Source: Pseudomonas sp. C1C7
GTDB lineage: Bacteria > Pseudomonadota > Gammaproteobacteria > Pseudomonadales > Pseudomonadaceae
DNA: 64,000 nt
Assembly: GCF_013359595.1 (NCBI RefSeq)
Contig: NZ_JABFMP010000017.1
Location: forward strand, 23,500-87,499
Direction: 5' to 3'
Under the pieces are notes generated by a model. It worked only from the letters and a program-made list of their open reading frames with translations, ran no database searches and had not been told where the DNA came from. A program made the translations under genes and the position numbers. Of the stretch, positions 39,518-51,709 are shown one piece after another; the stretch's first letter is position 1; each line of letters opens with the position of its first letter.

Positions 39518-39868
39518 TTAAGCCAGTTTTTCCTTGATGCGAGCTGCTTTACCCGACAGGTCGCGCAGGTAGTACAGCTTGGCTTTACGTACGTCACCGC
39601 GACGCTTGACAGCCATGCTGTCGATCTGCGGGCTGTAGGTCTGGAAAGTACGCTCTACGCCAACACCGTTGGAGATTTTACGAACGGTGAATGCACTGTT
39701 CACGCCGCGGTTACGCTTGGCGATTACAACGCCTTCGAACGCTTGCAGACGGGAACGATCGCCTTCCTTCACTTTCACCTGAACGACAATGGTGTCGCCC
39801 GGGGCAAAGGCTGGGATCTCTTTGGTCATCTGCTCTGCTTCGAGTGCAAGGATGATTTTGTTGGTCAT
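39518..39868 (-). CDS. rplS: 50S ribosomal protein L19
   Basis: Large-subunit protein near the 30S interface. 116 aa, full length; [30 protein letters not shown] and the C-terminal [28 protein letters not shown] are characteristic. Last gene of the rpsP-rimM-trmD-rplS operon, 45 bp after trmD, with a terminator downstream. Confidence 0.98.
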   Translation of the reverse strand: MTNKIILALEAEQMTKEIPAFAPGDTIVVQVKVKEGDRSRLQAFEGVVIAKRNRGVNSAFTVRKISNGVGVERTFQTYSPQIDSMAVKRRGDVRKAKLYYLRDLSGKAARIKEKLA

Positions 39869-39913
39869 GCTGTGCTCCTAAGGTAAATCGTCTGATCTAC
39901 CATCGATACGTTG

Positions 39914-40666
39914 TTAACTATCGTCCCGCTCGCGGAGATATTCCTCGAGCAGCTTCTTCTCTTCTCCAGAAAGCGAGCGGCTTTCCAGAAGATCGACGCG
40001 TCGTTCATAGGTCCGACCAAGGGACTGCTGTAAACGCCAACGCCGGATGTGCGCGTGATTGCCACTTAGCAACACGTCGGGAACACGCTGATCCGCATAC
40101 ACCTCAGGTCGGGTGTAGTGCGGGCAATCCAGCAGACCATCCGTAAAGGAATCTTCCTCGGCGGAGTCCGCATGCCCTAAAGCTCCAGGCAGCAGTCGTG
40201 TAACCGCATCGATCAGGACCATCGCCGGCAGCTCGCCGCCAGACAGTACATAGTCGCCAATCGACCACTCTTCATCGACATGAGCCTCAATAAAGCGCTC
40301 GTCAATGCCTTCGTAACGACCGGCAATCAGGATCAATGCATCCAGATTCGCCAGATCGCGTACCGCCGACTGATTCAGCTGACGGCCTTGGGGGGACAGG
40401 TAAATCACCTTCGCTCCCTCCCCGGCGGCTGCCTTGGCCTGAACCAACGCGTCTTCCAGGGGCTTGATCTTCATCACCATGCCCGGACCACCGCCAAATG
40501 GGCGATCATCCACAGTGTGATGTCGATCCGTCGTGTAGTCTCGCGGGTTCCAACAGGTGAGCTGCAACAGCCCCTGTTTCACCGCCCGACTGGTGATACC
40601 GTACTCGCTGATGGCGGAGAACATCTCGGGAAACAGACTGATCACTTCTACGCGCAAATTAGCCAC
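39914..40666 (-). CDS. trmD: tRNA (guanine-37-N1) methyltransferase
   Basis: Makes m1G37 in tRNAs reading CNN codons, preventing frameshifts; SPOUT-class knot fold. 250 aa. [16 protein letters not shown] and the SAM-binding knot [15 protein letters not shown]...[16 protein letters not shown] are intact. The start is GTG at 40666, 2 nt after the rimM stop codon; the first in-frame ATG upstream (40732) would overlap rimM heavily. Confidence 0.97.
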   Translation of the reverse strand: MANLRVEVISLFPEMFSAISEYGITSRAVKQGLLQLTCWNPRDYTTDRHHTVDDRPFGGGPGMVMKIKPLEDALVQAKAAAGEGAKVIYLSPQGRQLNQSAVRDLANLDALILIAGRYEGIDERFIEAHVDEEWSIGDYVLSGGELPAMVLIDAVTRLLPGALGHADSAEEDSFTDGLLDCPHYTRPEVYADQRVPDVLLSGNHAHIRRWRLQQSLGRTYERRVDLLESRSLSGEEKKLLEEYLRERDDS

Positions 40667-40668
40667 GC

Positions 40669-41205
40669 TTAGAAATCCGCGTCCCAGTCCACCTTCATCT
40701 CGCCTGCGACCAGGTCGACGGCCAACACGCATTGCTCGGTATAGGGCAACAGGCGTTCGCGATCATCCAGGCTGCCAGCGCAAGGCTTGACCACCATTAC
40801 ATCGTTCGAGCCGGTCTCCAGCAGGTGATCGATCTTCCCGAACAGTTGTCCGAGGGTGTCGATGACCTTGAGACCCTCCAGCTGGTACCAGTAGTACTCG
40901 CCGTCGGTCAGTTCAGGGAACAGGTTGCTCGGCACGCAGATCTCATAACCGGCCAGAAGACGAGCTTCTTCACGATCATCGAGACCCTTGAGCTTTGCGA
41001 CCAGGAACTTGTCGTTCCCGCGTCCGCTGACCAGCTCTACCTGCTTTACATTGCCGTCGCGCTTGAGCGTCCAGGTTTTGTAGTCCAGCAGGTTTTTGAT
41101 CGGATCAGTAAAGGAATACACCTTCACTTCGCCGCGAACGCCGTGAACAGAGTAAATCTTGCCGATAACGATCAGATCATCAGCAACAGTTGGCGTCGCG
41201 TTCAT
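40669..41205 (-). CDS. rimM: Ribosome maturation factor RimM
   Basis: Binds 30S through S19 and helps mature the 16S 3' domain. 178 aa. N-terminal RimM beta-barrel ([23 protein letters not shown]) and C-terminal PRC barrel ([15 protein letters not shown]). Second gene of the rpsP operon, 5 nt after rpsP. Confidence 0.97.
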   Translation of the reverse strand: MNATPTVADDLIVIGKIYSVHGVRGEVKVYSFTDPIKNLLDYKTWTLKRDGNVKQVELVSGRGNDKFLVAKLKGLDDREEARLLAGYEICVPSNLFPELTDGEYYWYQLEGLKVIDTLGQLFGKIDHLLETGSNDVMVVKPCAGSLDDRERLLPYTEQCVLAVDLVAGEMKVDWDADF

Positions 41206-41210
41206 ATTGC

Positions 41211-41462
41211 TCAGGCCGCAGCCTTAGCAGCGTCCTTCAACAACTGAGCAACGCGCTCAGAAGGCTGTGCACCAACGCTCAGCCAGTAGGCTACGCGCTC
41301 TTGGTTCACGGACAGACGGACTTCCTGACCACGGGCAACAGGGTTGAAGTAGCCAACCTGTTCTTTGTGGGAACCGTCGCGCGGGTTGCGGCTGTCGGTT
41401 ACGGTCAGGTGGTAAAACGGGCGCTTTTTGGAGCCGCCAAGGGCAAGACGGATTGTTAGCAT
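41211..41462 (-). CDS. rpsP: 30S ribosomal protein S16
   Basis: 83-aa small-subunit protein; [30 protein letters not shown] and [18 protein letters not shown] are diagnostic. First gene of the operon, with a promoter about 75 bp upstream. Confidence 0.98.
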   Translation of the reverse strand: MLTIRLALGGSKKRPFYHLTVTDSRNPRDGSHKEQVGYFNPVARGQEVRLSVNQERVAYWLSVGAQPSERVAQLLKDAAKAAA

Positions 41463-41534
41463 GTGAACATCGTTCCTGTAGTCGGTGCTGCAAATCTAAA
41501 GGCACAGCGGGCATGGGTGCCCGAAAGGCCGCAT

Positions 41535-41562
41535 ATTCTAAGGAATATCCGGACTTTTGCAA
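41535..41562 (-). promoter_or_regulatory. Promoter of the rpsP-rimM-trmD-rplS operon
   Basis: Minus-strand TTGCAA (41557-41562) and TAGAAT (41535-41540) with a 16-bp spacer, upstream of rpsP. Confidence 0.6.
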
Positions 41563-41683
41563 ATGACTTTTTCCGGCGGCCTATCGGTCGCCATGCAGAT
41601 TTGCTATAGAGCCGTCGTTGAAAACGGCCTGTCGGCTCCCGCCAAGTGCGGGTTTACCGTTTGTCCCACATTTCTGTGGATCA

Positions 41684-41705
41684 GCGCCGGCAGGGATGCC
41701 GGCGC
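41684..41705. other. Strong hairpin after ffh
   Basis: GCGCCGGCA and TGCCGGCGC flank GGGA, 8 bp beyond the ffh stop. There is no T run on the minus strand, so it may stabilise the 3' end rather than terminate intrinsically. Confidence 0.5.
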
Positions 41706-41712
41706 GAATTCT

Positions 41713-43089
<1,377 letters not shown>

Positions 43090-43298
43090 TGCGCGATCCT
43101 TTCAGGCCCTGTGTAGACCGGGATAATGGCGGCCCGGACCGGACCAAACGGGTTCTCGGCGAGCCTGCGGCGTGGGCAGGTCGCGGATTATAGCGAAGAC
43201 TGCGTCTGGCGCACACCCGCCGTCAGCTTGACTGGTCTTTCGTGCCGTGGGGGTTCTATGCCAAACTCAGCGACTTTCGGGCTTGCCTAACAGGACTT

Positions 43299-44111
43299 AT
43301 GCTCCCCTTGTCACCCAGTTTGCTCAGCACCCTCGCCGCCGCCTGTTTATACGCCGCTGCGACTCTCTATCAAGGCTCCCGCCTGGCCACGTGCGCCAAG
43401 GCGAACAAACGCCTGCTGGTCACCCTCGGCGTGCTCGCCGTGCTGGCCCACAGCGTCAGCCTCGTCGCCCACCTGCTGACACCGATCGGCCTGGGTCTGG
43501 ACTTCTTCAGCGCCGCCAGCCTGATCGCCGCGGCCGTCATCGCCCTGACCCTGATCGCCTGCTCGCGGATTCCGGTGGAAAACCTGCTGGTATTGCTGTT
43601 CCCGCTCGGGGCCCTGACGGTGCTGCTGGCGCAGTTCGCACCCGCCGGCACCGTGCAGGTGATCGACGAGGAGCCAGGCATCCTTGCCCACATCCTGCTG
43701 TCGATCCTGGCCTACGGCATGTTCACCATCGCGGTGTTCCAGGCCTTGCTGCTGCTGATCCAGGACCATCAGCTCAAGCACAAGCACCCCTCCGGGCTGA
43801 TCAAGAACTTCCCGCCGCTGCAAACCATGGAAAGCCTGCTGTTCGGCTTCCTCTGGGCCGGCTGGTCGCTGTTGTCGATGTCGCTGATTTCCGGCTGGCT
43901 GTTCGTCGAAAACCTGTTCGCCCAGCATCTGGTTCACAAGACCCTGCTGGCGTGCCTGGCCTGGGTGGTCTTCAGCGTGCTGCTGTGGGGCCGCAACCGT
44001 CTGGGCTGGCGCGGACACAAGGCCATTCGCTGGACCCTCGCCGGTTTCTGCCTGCTGATGCTGGCCTATTTCGGCAGCAAGCTGGTCCGCGAATACATCC
44101 TGCACATCTGA
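43299..44111 (+). CDS. Cytochrome c assembly-like inner membrane protein (CcsA/YpjD)
   Basis: 270-aa polytopic protein with about eight hydrophobic segments, of the CcsA/CcmC haem-handling superfamily and the YpjD subgroup usually found next to ffh. Candidate haem-ligand His residues lie in AHSVSLVAHLL and AHILLSILAYG; the WGW-type motif is only partly evident (FLWAGWSLLS). The start at 43299 skips an upstream leader without family match. Exact role not established. Followed after 12 bp by a CBS-domain transporter gene. Confidence 0.85.
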   Translation: MLPLSPSLLSTLAAACLYAAATLYQGSRLATCAKANKRLLVTLGVLAVLAHSVSLVAHLLTPIGLGLDFFSAASLIAAAVIALTLIACSRIPVENLLVLLFPLGALTVLLAQFAPAGTVQVIDEEPGILAHILLSILAYGMFTIAVFQALLLLIQDHQLKHKHPSGLIKNFPPLQTMESLLFGFLWAGWSLLSMSLISGWLFVENLFAQHLVHKTLLACLAWVVFSVLLWGRNRLGWRGHKAIRWTLAGFCLLMLAYFGSKLVREYILHI

Positions 44112-44123
44112 CGGGCGGCATTA

Positions 44124-45368
44124 ATGGACGACTTGCCCTTAGGGCCGATGCTCGCAGTAGTAGCCCTGCTGATTCTCTGGTCGGCGCTGTTTTGCGCCAT
44201 CGAATCCGCTCACCAGCATCTGCTGGCCAAGCGCACCGCGTCGCGTTCGAGCGACAAGCCGCTGGCCAGACTGAGCTTCCCGCTCAACAGCCTGATCTTC
44301 TGCAATACCCTGTGCCGCACGCTGGTGGTGGTGATCTGCACCCTGCTGGCGATCTTCACCTGGGCGCAAAACGGTCCATGGGCCGCATGTCTCGGTGCAG
44401 GCGCCGCCTTGCTGGTGTTTACCGACTATCTGCCGCGCACCCTCGCCGCCCGCCATCCGGATGCGATCCTGGCCCTGGGCAATCAACTGCTGCCGATTCC
44501 GCTGAAGATCCTCTATCCGGCCGCCTGGCTGCTCAACGCTATCGGCCAGTTGCTGCTGCGTCCCTTCGTGCGCAAGCCCAAGGTGGTGCAGCAAAGTGAA
44601 GACGAACCACCGGCAGAGCGACATGACGACGAGGAAACCGCCGTCTGCCGCCCGCATTCGCTGCCCGGCATTCATGCACTGGACAACATCACGGTCAACG
44701 ACATCCTGGTTCCGCGCAGTGAAGTCGACGGCATCAACCTCGATGATCCGATCGATGAAATCATCGAGCAGTTGCGCGACAACAACCGCACGCGCCTGCC
44801 GGTGTTCCACAGCGACATCAATCAGGTCGAAGCCGTGCTCAATACCCGGCAGATCGGTCACCTATTGGCTGACGGCCGCCTGACGGTCGAGGACCTGCTG
44901 GCCGCCAGTCGCGAACCCTACTTCGTACCGGAAAGCACTCCGCTGCAGTTGCAGCTGCTGAACTTCCACAAGCAGCAACGCCGCCTGGGCATGGTGGTCG
45001 ACGAATACGGCGAAGTGCTGGGCATCGTGACCCTGGAAGACATTCTCGAAGAGATCGTCGGCGAGTTCGAAAGCCAGCAGAACATGGATAACCCGCACAT
45101 CCACCCACAGGCCGACGGCCGTCTGGTGATCGATGGCGCCGCAACCATTCGCGAGCTGAACAAGAGCCTGGGCTGGCACCTGCCCAGCGATGGCCCGAAA
45201 ACCCTGAACGGCCTGGTGACCGAAGCGCTGGAAACCATTCCCGAGAGCGCGGTGTGCCTGAAGATCGGCCGTTATCGCCTGGAAATCCTGCAGACCGAAG
45301 ACAATCGCGTGACGCGGGTGCTGATCTGGCAGACCACGGCGGCGCCTGCGATGGTTCCTGCCCGATAG
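44124..45368 (+). CDS. CorB/HlyC-type membrane protein with CBS domains (YfjD family)
   Basis: 414 aa. N-terminal DUF21/CNNM membrane domain with about four helices (residues 5-140), then a CBS pair (ITVNDILVPRSEVDGINL ... RLPVFHSDINQVEAVLN; GMVVDEYGEVLGIVTLEDILEEIVGEF) and a C-terminal CorC/HlyC domain (TIRELNKSLGWHLPSDGPKTLNG). The family is linked to magnesium or cobalt efflux. Probably co-transcribed with the preceding gene. Confidence 0.9.
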   Translation: MDDLPLGPMLAVVALLILWSALFCAIESAHQHLLAKRTASRSSDKPLARLSFPLNSLIFCNTLCRTLVVVICTLLAIFTWAQNGPWAACLGAGAALLVFTDYLPRTLAARHPDAILALGNQLLPIPLKILYPAAWLLNAIGQLLLRPFVRKPKVVQQSEDEPPAERHDDEETAVCRPHSLPGIHALDNITVNDILVPRSEVDGINLDDPIDEIIEQLRDNNRTRLPVFHSDINQVEAVLNTRQIGHLLADGRLTVEDLLAASREPYFVPESTPLQLQLLNFHKQQRRLGMVVDEYGEVLGIVTLEDILEEIVGEFESQQNMDNPHIHPQADGRLVIDGAATIRELNKSLGWHLPSDGPKTLNGLVTEALETIPESAVCLKIGRYRLEILQTEDNRVTRVLIWQTTAAPAMVPAR

Positions 45369-45372
45369 AAAG

Positions 45373-45415
45373 TCAAAAGATCGCAGCCTCGTTTCACTCG
45401 ACAGCTCCTACACAG
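45373..45415. repeat. Solo REP-like half element
   Basis: TCAAAAGATCGCAGCC followed by TCGTTTCACTCGACAGCTCC matches the variant right arm at 32705-32748, without a left arm. Confidence 0.65.
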
Positions 45416-45449
45416 AATGGGTGGTGCCCCCCCACCGTGGTTTTTGTCC

Positions 45450-45479
45450 TTGTTGAATCGTTAGCCTCCTTCCTATAAT
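45450..45479 (+). promoter_or_regulatory. Promoter of the MFS transporter gene
   Basis: TTGTTG (45450-45455), 18 bp, consensus TATAAT (45474-45479), giving a leader of about 115 nt. Confidence 0.5.
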
Positions 45480-45602
45480 CGATCCGCTTACCCAAGCCCC
45501 TTCTGTACCGTGCTACCCGCACTCCGCTGCAAACCCACATCCCTGGGTGTTCGACCATAATAATTCGCTCCACCGGAGCACATGACTGTCAGGGATTACC
45601 GC

Positions 45603-46919
45603 ATGACAACCAGCACGACTTACAGCGACTCCTCACCTGCGCAACCGACGAACTCCGCCGGCCGTGTCGCCACGGCGAGCTTCATCGGCACCGCCATCGA
45701 GTTCTACGATTTCTACGTTTATGCCACCGCCGCCGCGCTGGTGATCGGGCCAGTGTTCTTTCCGCAGACCTCCGGCACGGCGCAGATGCTCTCGGCCTTC
45801 CTGACGTTCGGTATCGCCTTCCTCGCCCGCCCTCTGGGCTCGGCGCTGTTCGGTCACTTTGGTGATCGCATCGGGCGCAAATCCACGCTGGTGGCTTCCC
45901 TTCTGCTGATGGGCGTGTGTACCACGCTGATCGGCGTGCTGCCGGGTTACGACAGCATTGGCGCCTGGGCGCCGATCCTGCTCTGTGTGCTGCGTTTCGG
46001 TCAGGGCCTTGGGCTTGGCGGTGAATGGGGTGGCGCGGCGTTGCTGGCCACCGAAAACGCTCCCAAGGACAAACGCGCGTGGTTCGGCATGTTCCCGCAG
46101 CTCGGCCCTTCCATCGGTTTCCTGGCAGCCAACGGCCTGTTCCTGACCCTGGCCATGGTGCTGAACGACGAACAGTTCCGCTCCTGGGGCTGGCGTATTC
46201 CGTTCCTGCTCAGCGCCGCACTGGTGATGGTCGGCCTGTACGTGCGCCTGAAGCTGCACGAGACGCCGGTGTTCGCCAATGCCATGGCCCGTGAAGAACG
46301 GGTGAAGATCCCGCTCGTCGAGCTGTTCAGCCAGTACTGGCTGCCGGTGCTGCTGGGTGCCGGGGCGATGGTGGTGTGTTACGCGCTGTTCTATATCTCC
46401 ACCGTGTTCTCCCTCAGCTACGGCGTGGCGACCTTGGGTTACAGCCGCGAAACCTTCCTCGGCCTGCTGTGCTTTGCCGTGCTGTTCATGGCGGCGGCCA
46501 CGCCGTTGTCGGCCTGGGCCAGCGACAAGCTGGGCCGCAAGCCGGTGCTGATCGTTGGAGGTGTGCTGGCGATTCTGTCCGGTTTCCTGATGGAACCGTT
46601 GCTGACCCAGGGCTCGACCTGGGGCGTGGCGCTGTTCCTGTGCATCGAGCTGTTCCTGATGGGCGTGACCTTCGCCCCGATGGGCGCGCTGCTGCCGGAA
46701 CTGTTTCCGACTCACGTGCGCTACACCGGCGCCTCGGCGGCCTACAACCTGGGCGGCATCGTCGGCGCTTCGGCGGCACCGTTCTTTGCCCAGAAGCTGG
46801 TGGCGATGGGTGGTTTGAGTTATGTCGGCGGGTATGTGTCGGGGGCGGCGGTGCTGAGCCTGATTGCCGTGCTGTGCCTGAAAGAGACGCGCCATAACGA
46901 TCTGAATCGCATCGACTGA
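45603..46919 (+). CDS. MFS transporter, metabolite:H+ symporter family
   Basis: 438 aa, twelve membrane segments. The MHS signature is present (GTAIEFYDFYVYATAAALVIGPVFFP; GHFGDRIGRKSTLVASLLLMG; second-half ASDKLGRKPVLIVGG). Relatives (ShiA, ProP, KgtP) import shikimate, proline/betaine or 2-oxoglutarate; the substrate is not determined here. ATG 45603 was chosen because AGGGA lies 7 nt upstream, whereas ATG 45582 has poor spacing. No catabolic genes adjoin it. Confidence 0.9.
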   Translation: MTTSTTYSDSSPAQPTNSAGRVATASFIGTAIEFYDFYVYATAAALVIGPVFFPQTSGTAQMLSAFLTFGIAFLARPLGSALFGHFGDRIGRKSTLVASLLLMGVCTTLIGVLPGYDSIGAWAPILLCVLRFGQGLGLGGEWGGAALLATENAPKDKRAWFGMFPQLGPSIGFLAANGLFLTLAMVLNDEQFRSWGWRIPFLLSAALVMVGLYVRLKLHETPVFANAMAREERVKIPLVELFSQYWLPVLLGAGAMVVCYALFYISTVFSLSYGVATLGYSRETFLGLLCFAVLFMAAATPLSAWASDKLGRKPVLIVGGVLAILSGFLMEPLLTQGSTWGVALFLCIELFLMGVTFAPMGALLPELFPTHVRYTGASAAYNLGGIVGASAAPFFAQKLVAMGGLSYVGGYVSGAAVLSLIAVLCLKETRHNDLNRID

Positions 46920-46925
46920 CAGATG

Positions 46926-46998
46926 GCCTTCGCGGGCAAGCCTCGCTCCTACAGGGCATCACACTGAACCTGTAGGAGCAAGGCTTGCCCGCGAAGGC
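46926..46998. repeat. Paired REP element
   Basis: 30-bp arms 46926-46955 (starting GCCTTCGCGGGCAAGCC) and 46969-46998, complementary with one mismatch, between the MFS gene and valS. Confidence 0.85.
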
Positions 46999-47102
46999 GT
47001 CCTCCCTGACAACATATCCCCCCTCGCTCTACGCCTAACGGTATATCCCCGCTATACTCATCGGCTTTTCCGAAATATTTGCCTATTAGGGTCCCGCCGC
47101 GC

Positions 47103-49949
47103 ATGGATAAGACCTACCAGCCGCACGCCATTGAAACTTCCTGGTACAACACCTGGGAGTCCGAGAATTACTTCGCCCCGCAAGGCGCGGGCGAGTCCTA
47201 CACCATCATGATCCCGCCGCCGAACGTCACCGGCAGCCTGCACATGGGTCATGGCTTCAACAACGCGATCATGGACGCCCTGATCCGTTTCCGCCGCATG
47301 CAGGGTCGCAACACCCTGTGGCAGCCGGGCACCGACCACGCCGGTATCGCTACGCAGATGCTGGTGGAGCGTCAACTCGAAGCCCAGGGCCAGAATCGCC
47401 ACGATCTGGGCCGCGACAAATTCCTTGAGAAAGTCTGGGAGTGGAAGGATCAGTCCGGCGGCAACATCAGCCGTCAGATCCGCCGCCTCGGTTCGTCCGT
47501 GGACTGGAGCCGCGAGCGCTTCACCATGGACGACGGCCTTTCCGAAGCCGTGAAAGAAGCCTTCGTGCGCCTGCACGAAGACGGTTTGATCTACCGCGGC
47601 AAGCGCCTGGTCAACTGGGACACCAAGCTGCACACAGCGATTTCCGACCTCGAAGTGGAAAACCACGACGAGAAAGGTTTCCTGTGGAACCTCAAATACC
47701 CGCTGGCCGACGGCGCCAAGACCGCTGAAGGCAACGACTACCTGATCGTCGCGACCACCCGTCCGGAAACCATGCTCGGCGACTCCGCCGTCGCGGTGAA
47801 CCCGAACGACGAACGCTACAAGGCCCTGATCGGCAAATTCGTCGAGCTGCCACTGGTCGGCCGCCGCATCCCGATCATCGCCGACGATTACTGCGACCCT
47901 GAATTCGGCACCGGCTGCGTGAAAATCACCCCGGCCCACGACTTCAACGACTACGAAGTCGGCAAGCGCCACAACCTGCCGCTGCTGAACATCTTCGACA
48001 AGAACGCCAATGTCCTGCCAGCAGCCCAGGCATTCAACCTGGACGGCACGCTGAACGAGAGCATCGACGGCAAGATCCCGGCCGAATACGCCGGCCTCGA
48101 GCGCTTCGAAGCACGCAAGCAGATTGTCGCCGCCTTCGATGCCGCCGGCCTGCTGGTCAGCGTCAACGATCACGCCCTGAAAGTGCCGAAAGGCGACCGC
48201 TCCGGCACCATCATCGAGCCTTGGCTGACCGACCAGTGGTACGTGTCCACCAAACCGTTGGCCGAGCCTGCGATTGCCGCCGTTGAAGACGGCCGCATCC
48301 AGTTCGTGCCCAAGCAATACGAAAACATGTACTTCTCGTGGATGCGCGACATCCAGGACTGGTGCATCAGCCGTCAGCTGTGGTGGGGCCACCGGATCCC
48401 GGCCTGGTACGACGAGTCGGGCAAGGTCTACGTCGGTCGCGACGAAGCCGAAGTGCGCGCCAGGCACAACCTCGGTGCCGACATCGCGCTGCAGCAGGAC
48501 AACGACGTTCTCGACACCTGGTTCAGTTCCGGTCTGTGGACCTTCTCCACCCTGGGCTGGCCGGAAAAGACCGAGTTCCTGAAGAAATTCCACTCCACCG
48601 ACGTACTGGTCACCGGCTTCGACATCATTTTCTTCTGGGTCGCCCGGATGATCATGCTGACCATGCACCTGATCAAGAACGAGGACGGCACCCCGCAGGT
48701 TCCGTTCAAGACCGTTTACGTGCACGGTCTGGTGCGTGATGGCCAGGGCCAGAAGATGTCCAAGTCCAAGGGCAACGTCCTGGACCCGCTGGACATCATC
48801 GACGGCATCGAGCTGGAAACCCTGGTGCAGAAGCGCACCTCGGGCCTGATGCAGCCGAAGCTGGCGAAGAAGATCGAGAAAGCGACCCGCGACGAGTTCG
48901 CCGAGGGTATCGCCAGCTACGGTACCGACGCCCTGCGTTTCACCTTCTGCTCGCTGGCGTCCACCGGTCGCGACATCAAGTTCGACATGGGCCGCGTCGA
49001 AGGCTATCGCAACTTCTGCAACAAGATCTGGAACGCCGCGCGCTACGTGCTGGACAAGGGCGAAGACTGCGGCCAGAACGGCGAAGCCTACGAGCTGTCG
49101 CTGGCAGACCGCTGGATCATTTCGCAGCTGCAACGCACCGAAGCCGAAGTGACTCGCCAGCTGGACCAGTTCCGTTTCGACCTGGCCGCCCAAGCCCTTT
49201 ACGAGTTCATCTGGAACCAGTACTGCGACTGGTACCTGGAGCTTTCCAAGCCTGTGCTGTGGGACGAGAACGCACCGGTCGAGCGCCAGCGCGGCACCCG
49301 TCGCACCCTGGTTCGCGTGCTGGAAGTGGCCCTGCGCCTGGCGCACCCGTTCATGCCGTTCATCACCGAAGAAATCTGGCAGCGCATCGCGCCGCTGGCC
49401 GGTATCGAAGGCAAGACGATCATGCTGCAACCTTGGCCGGTGGCCAATGAAACGCGCATCGATCAGGCGGCCGAAGACGACATCGAATGGCTCAAGGGCC
49501 TGATGCTCGGCACCCGTAACATCCGTGGCGAAATGAACATCGGTCCGGGTAAACCGCTGCCGCTGTTCCTGAAGAACGTCAGTGCCGAGGATCAGCGTCG
49601 CCTGAGCGAAAACGAAGCGCTGCTGAAGAAACTGGCGCGCCTCGAATCGATCACCGTGCTGGCTGCGGGCGAAGAAGCACCACTGTCGGCGACCGCACTG
49701 GTTGGCGAGATGGAAGTGCTGGTGCCAATGGCCGGCCTGATCGACAAGGGTGCGGAACTGGCGCGTCTGGACAAGGAAATCCAGCGCCTGCAAGGCGAAG
49801 TGCAACGCGTCGGCGGCAAGCTGTCGAACGCCGGTTTCGTCGACAAGGCACCCGCTGAAGTCATCGAGAAGGAACGCGCCAAACTGGCCGAGGCTGAACA
49901 AGCCCTGGGCAAACTGGCCGAGCAACATGCGCGGATCGCCAGCCTGTAA
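47103..49949 (+). CDS. valS: Valyl-tRNA synthetase
   Basis: 948 aa, class I synthetase. HIGH-type motif in [18 protein letters not shown], the CP1 editing domain ([17 protein letters not shown]), KMSKS in [13 protein letters not shown], an anticodon domain and the C-terminal coiled coil ([20 protein letters not shown]). The ATG at 47103 gives [11 protein letters not shown]; an in-frame TTG at 47079 is unlikely. A terminator follows. Confidence 0.98.
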   Translation: MDKTYQPHAIETSWYNTWESENYFAPQGAGESYTIMIPPPNVTGSLHMGHGFNNAIMDALIRFRRMQGRNTLWQPGTDHAGIATQMLVERQLEAQGQNRHDLGRDKFLEKVWEWKDQSGGNISRQIRRLGSSVDWSRERFTMDDGLSEAVKEAFVRLHEDGLIYRGKRLVNWDTKLHTAISDLEVENHDEKGFLWNLKYPLADGAKTAEGNDYLIVATTRPETMLGDSAVAVNPNDERYKALIGKFVELPLVGRRIPIIADDYCDPEFGTGCVKITPAHDFNDYEVGKRHNLPLLNIFDKNANVLPAAQAFNLDGTLNESIDGKIPAEYAGLERFEARKQIVAAFDAAGLLVSVNDHALKVPKGDRSGTIIEPWLTDQWYVSTKPLAEPAIAAVEDGRIQFVPKQYENMYFSWMRDIQDWCISRQLWWGHRIPAWYDESGKVYVGRDEAEVRARHNLGADIALQQDNDVLDTWFSSGLWTFSTLGWPEKTEFLKKFHSTDVLVTGFDIIFFWVARMIMLTMHLIKNEDGTPQVPFKTVYVHGLVRDGQGQKMSKSKGNVLDPLDIIDGIELETLVQKRTSGLMQPKLAKKIEKATRDEFAEGIASYGTDALRFTFCSLASTGRDIKFDMGRVEGYRNFCNKIWNAARYVLDKGEDCGQNGEAYELSLADRWIISQLQRTEAEVTRQLDQFRFDLAAQALYEFIWNQYCDWYLELSKPVLWDENAPVERQRGTRRTLVRVLEVALRLAHPFMPFITEEIWQRIAPLAGIEGKTIMLQPWPVANETRIDQAAEDDIEWLKGLMLGTRNIRGEMNIGPGKPLPLFLKNVSAEDQRRLSENEALLKKLARLESITVLAAGEEAPLSATALVGEMEVLVPMAGLIDKGAELARLDKEIQRLQGEVQRVGGKLSNAGFVDKAPAEVIEKERAKLAEAEQALGKLAEQHARIASL

Positions 49950-49965
49950 CGGCACTGCGCAATGA

Positions 49966-49997
49966 AAGAGGGAGGTCAGTAATGGCCTCCCTTTTTT
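49966..49997 (+). terminator. Rho-independent terminator of valS
   Basis: GGGAGG / CCTCCC stem with a 10-base loop and a T run, 20 bp after valS. Confidence 0.85.
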
Positions 49998-50028
49998 GTG
50001 CCTGCCATGTCCCTCAAATTCAATGCAA

Positions 50029-50127
50029 ATCCCTGTGGGAGCTGGCTTGCCAGCGATGGCGATCTTTCAGGCACTTTAGTGTTAAATGCGATGCCCTCAT
50101 CGCTGGCAAGCCAGCTCCCACAGGGAT
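50029..50127. repeat. Paired REP element with perfect 30-bp arms
   Basis: Arms 50029-50058 (starting ATCCCTGTGGGAGCTGGC) and 50098-50127 are exact complements; 39-bp centre. Confidence 0.88.
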
Positions 50128-50213
50128 TGAGGTGTTTTTTGCAATTGGGTTCACAGGGACTGGATGTGGGACAATGCCCGCCACTTTTTGTCATACCTGA
50201 ATCGACCACGCCC

Positions 50214-51239
50214 ATGAACACCCCTCGTACCCCCAAACCCGCGCGTAAAAAATCTGACACCGCGCCCCCGGCCAAAGCCGTGGAGCCACGGGAAAAGGCC
50301 AGCCTGCACCCGCGCAATCGCCACCAGGGTCGCTACGACTTCCCGGCGCTGATCAAAAGCACGCCGGAATTGGGGAAGTTCGTGATCATCAATCCGTATG
50401 GCAAGGAGAGCATCGACTTCGCCAGCCCGGACGCCGTACGGGTGTTCAATCGGGCACTGCTCAAATCGTTCTACGGCATCGCCCACTGGGACATCCCGGC
50501 CGACTACCTTTGCCCGCCGGTGCCGGGTCGCGCCGATTACGTGCACTTTCTCGCCGACCTGCTGGCCGAAGGCAATGAAGGCGTGATCCCCCGTGGCGCC
50601 GCGGTGAAGGTGCTGGACGTGGGCACGGGTGCCAACTGCGTCTACCCGCTGATCGGCCATAGCGACTACCGCTGGCACTTCCTCGGCTCCGACATCGATG
50701 CCACTGCCATTGCCGCCGCCAAGACCATCATTGCCGCCAACGGCCTGAACAAGGCGATCCAGATTCGCCAGCAGGCCAACCGCAAGCAGATCCTCCTGGG
50801 CCTGCTGGAGAGTGACGAGCGCTTCGACCTGACGATGTGCAACCCGCCCTTCCACGCATCCCTGGAAGAAGCCACCCGTGGCAGCAGCCGTAAATGGCGA
50901 GCACTGGGCAAAGCCGATCCGAAGCGCAAACTGCCGGTGCTGAATTTCGGCGGTCAGGCAGCTGAGTTGTGGTGCGAGGGCGGCGAGGTACGTTTCGTCA
51001 CGCAGCTGATCAGCGAGAGCGCGCAGGTGGGGCAGCAGGTGTTGTGGTTCAGCACCCTGGTGTCCAAGGCCTCGAACCTGCCGGCGATGCAGACTGCGTT
51101 GAAAAAGGCCGGCGCGCTGGAGAGCCGCGTGGTGGAAATGTCGCAGGGGCAGAAGCAGAGCCGGTTCGTGGCGTGGACGTTTCAGACGCCGGAGCAGCAA
51201 CAGGCATGGCGCGAGCGTTGGCCGCGCAAGACTGAATAA
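50214..51239 (+). CDS. rlmF: 23S rRNA (adenine-1618-N6) methyltransferase
   Basis: SAM-dependent enzyme, 341 aa. A basic Pro/Lys-rich N-terminal tail (about residues 1-30) precedes [19 protein letters not shown] motif [16 protein letters not shown] and the amino-methyltransferase motif NPPFH are present. The start at 50214 lies after the REP element; the open frame further upstream crosses the repeat and is not coding. Confidence 0.93.
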   Translation: MNTPRTPKPARKKSDTAPPAKAVEPREKASLHPRNRHQGRYDFPALIKSTPELGKFVIINPYGKESIDFASPDAVRVFNRALLKSFYGIAHWDIPADYLCPPVPGRADYVHFLADLLAEGNEGVIPRGAAVKVLDVGTGANCVYPLIGHSDYRWHFLGSDIDATAIAAAKTIIAANGLNKAIQIRQQANRKQILLGLLESDERFDLTMCNPPFHASLEEATRGSSRKWRALGKADPKRKLPVLNFGGQAAELWCEGGEVRFVTQLISESAQVGQQVLWFSTLVSKASNLPAMQTALKKAGALESRVVEMSQGQKQSRFVAWTFQTPEQQQAWRERWPRKTE

Positions 51240-51251
51240 CCGACACAGATC

Positions 51252-51347
51252 CCCTGTGGGAGCGGGCTTGCCCGCGAAAGCGGTGTATCAGGCGAGAACG
51301 AAGGCGACTGACACACTGCCATCGCGGGCAAGCCCGCTCCCACAGGG
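51252..51347. repeat. Paired REP element
   Basis: 26-bp perfect arms 51252-51277 (CCCTGTGGGAGCGGGCTTGC...) and 51322-51347; 44-bp centre. Between rlmF and the HU gene. Confidence 0.88.
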
Positions 51348-51377
51348 ATTAACTGTGCTTTCAAGAATTCAGGGCAC

Positions 51378-51419
51378 AAAAAAACCGTGCCCGGATCGCT
51401 CCGTTGCACGGTTTTTTTC
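51378..51419 (-). terminator. Terminator of the HU gene
   Basis: ACCGTGC (51384-51390) and GCACGGT (51406-51412) with A and T runs on both sides; may act in both directions. Confidence 0.88.
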
Positions 51420-51427
51420 GCTGCGTC

Positions 51428-51709
51428 TTACTTGTTCACAGAGTCGGTCAGGGCTTTGGCCACAACCAGCTTGATCACTTTCTTGGCAGGGATTTCGATG
51501 GCTGCGCCGGTCGAAGGGTTACGGCCGGTACGGGCAGGACGCTCAGTCACTTTCAGTTTGCCGATGCCTGGCAGGGTGATTTCGCCGCCGTTTTCCAGCT
51601 GATCGGCAACGATTTGGCCCAGTTGGTCCAGAGCGTTACGCGCCGTGGTTTTTGGCGCGTCGATGGCTTCAGCGATGTCGGCGATCAGTTGGTCTTTAGT
51701 AAGAGCCAT
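51428..51709 (-). CDS. HU-family nucleoid protein
   Basis: 93-aa DNA-bending protein. MALTKDQLIADIAEAIDAPKTTARNAL, GEITLPGIGKLKVTERPARTGRNPSTG (the beta-arm) and IPAKKVIKLVVAKALTDSV are HU/IHF family hallmarks. It resembles Pseudomonas HU more than IHF, but the exact paralogue is not assigned. Divergent from yejK, another nucleoid-associated protein gene. Confidence 0.92.
   Translation of the reverse strand: MALTKDQLIADIAEAIDAPKTTARNALDQLGQIVADQLENGGEITLPGIGKLKVTERPARTGRNPSTGAAIEIPAKKVIKLVVAKALTDSVNK

Noticed and set aside
47058..49955. 965-codon open frame on the minus strand across valS
   Set aside because: Antisense shadow of valS: it has the same extent, low-complexity Gln/Val/Gly-rich composition and no domain, while valS has complete class I motifs.
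49998..50213. N-terminal extension of rlmF from an upstream ATG
   Set aside because: It runs through a perfect REP palindrome and has no family match; ATG 50214 gives the normal protein.
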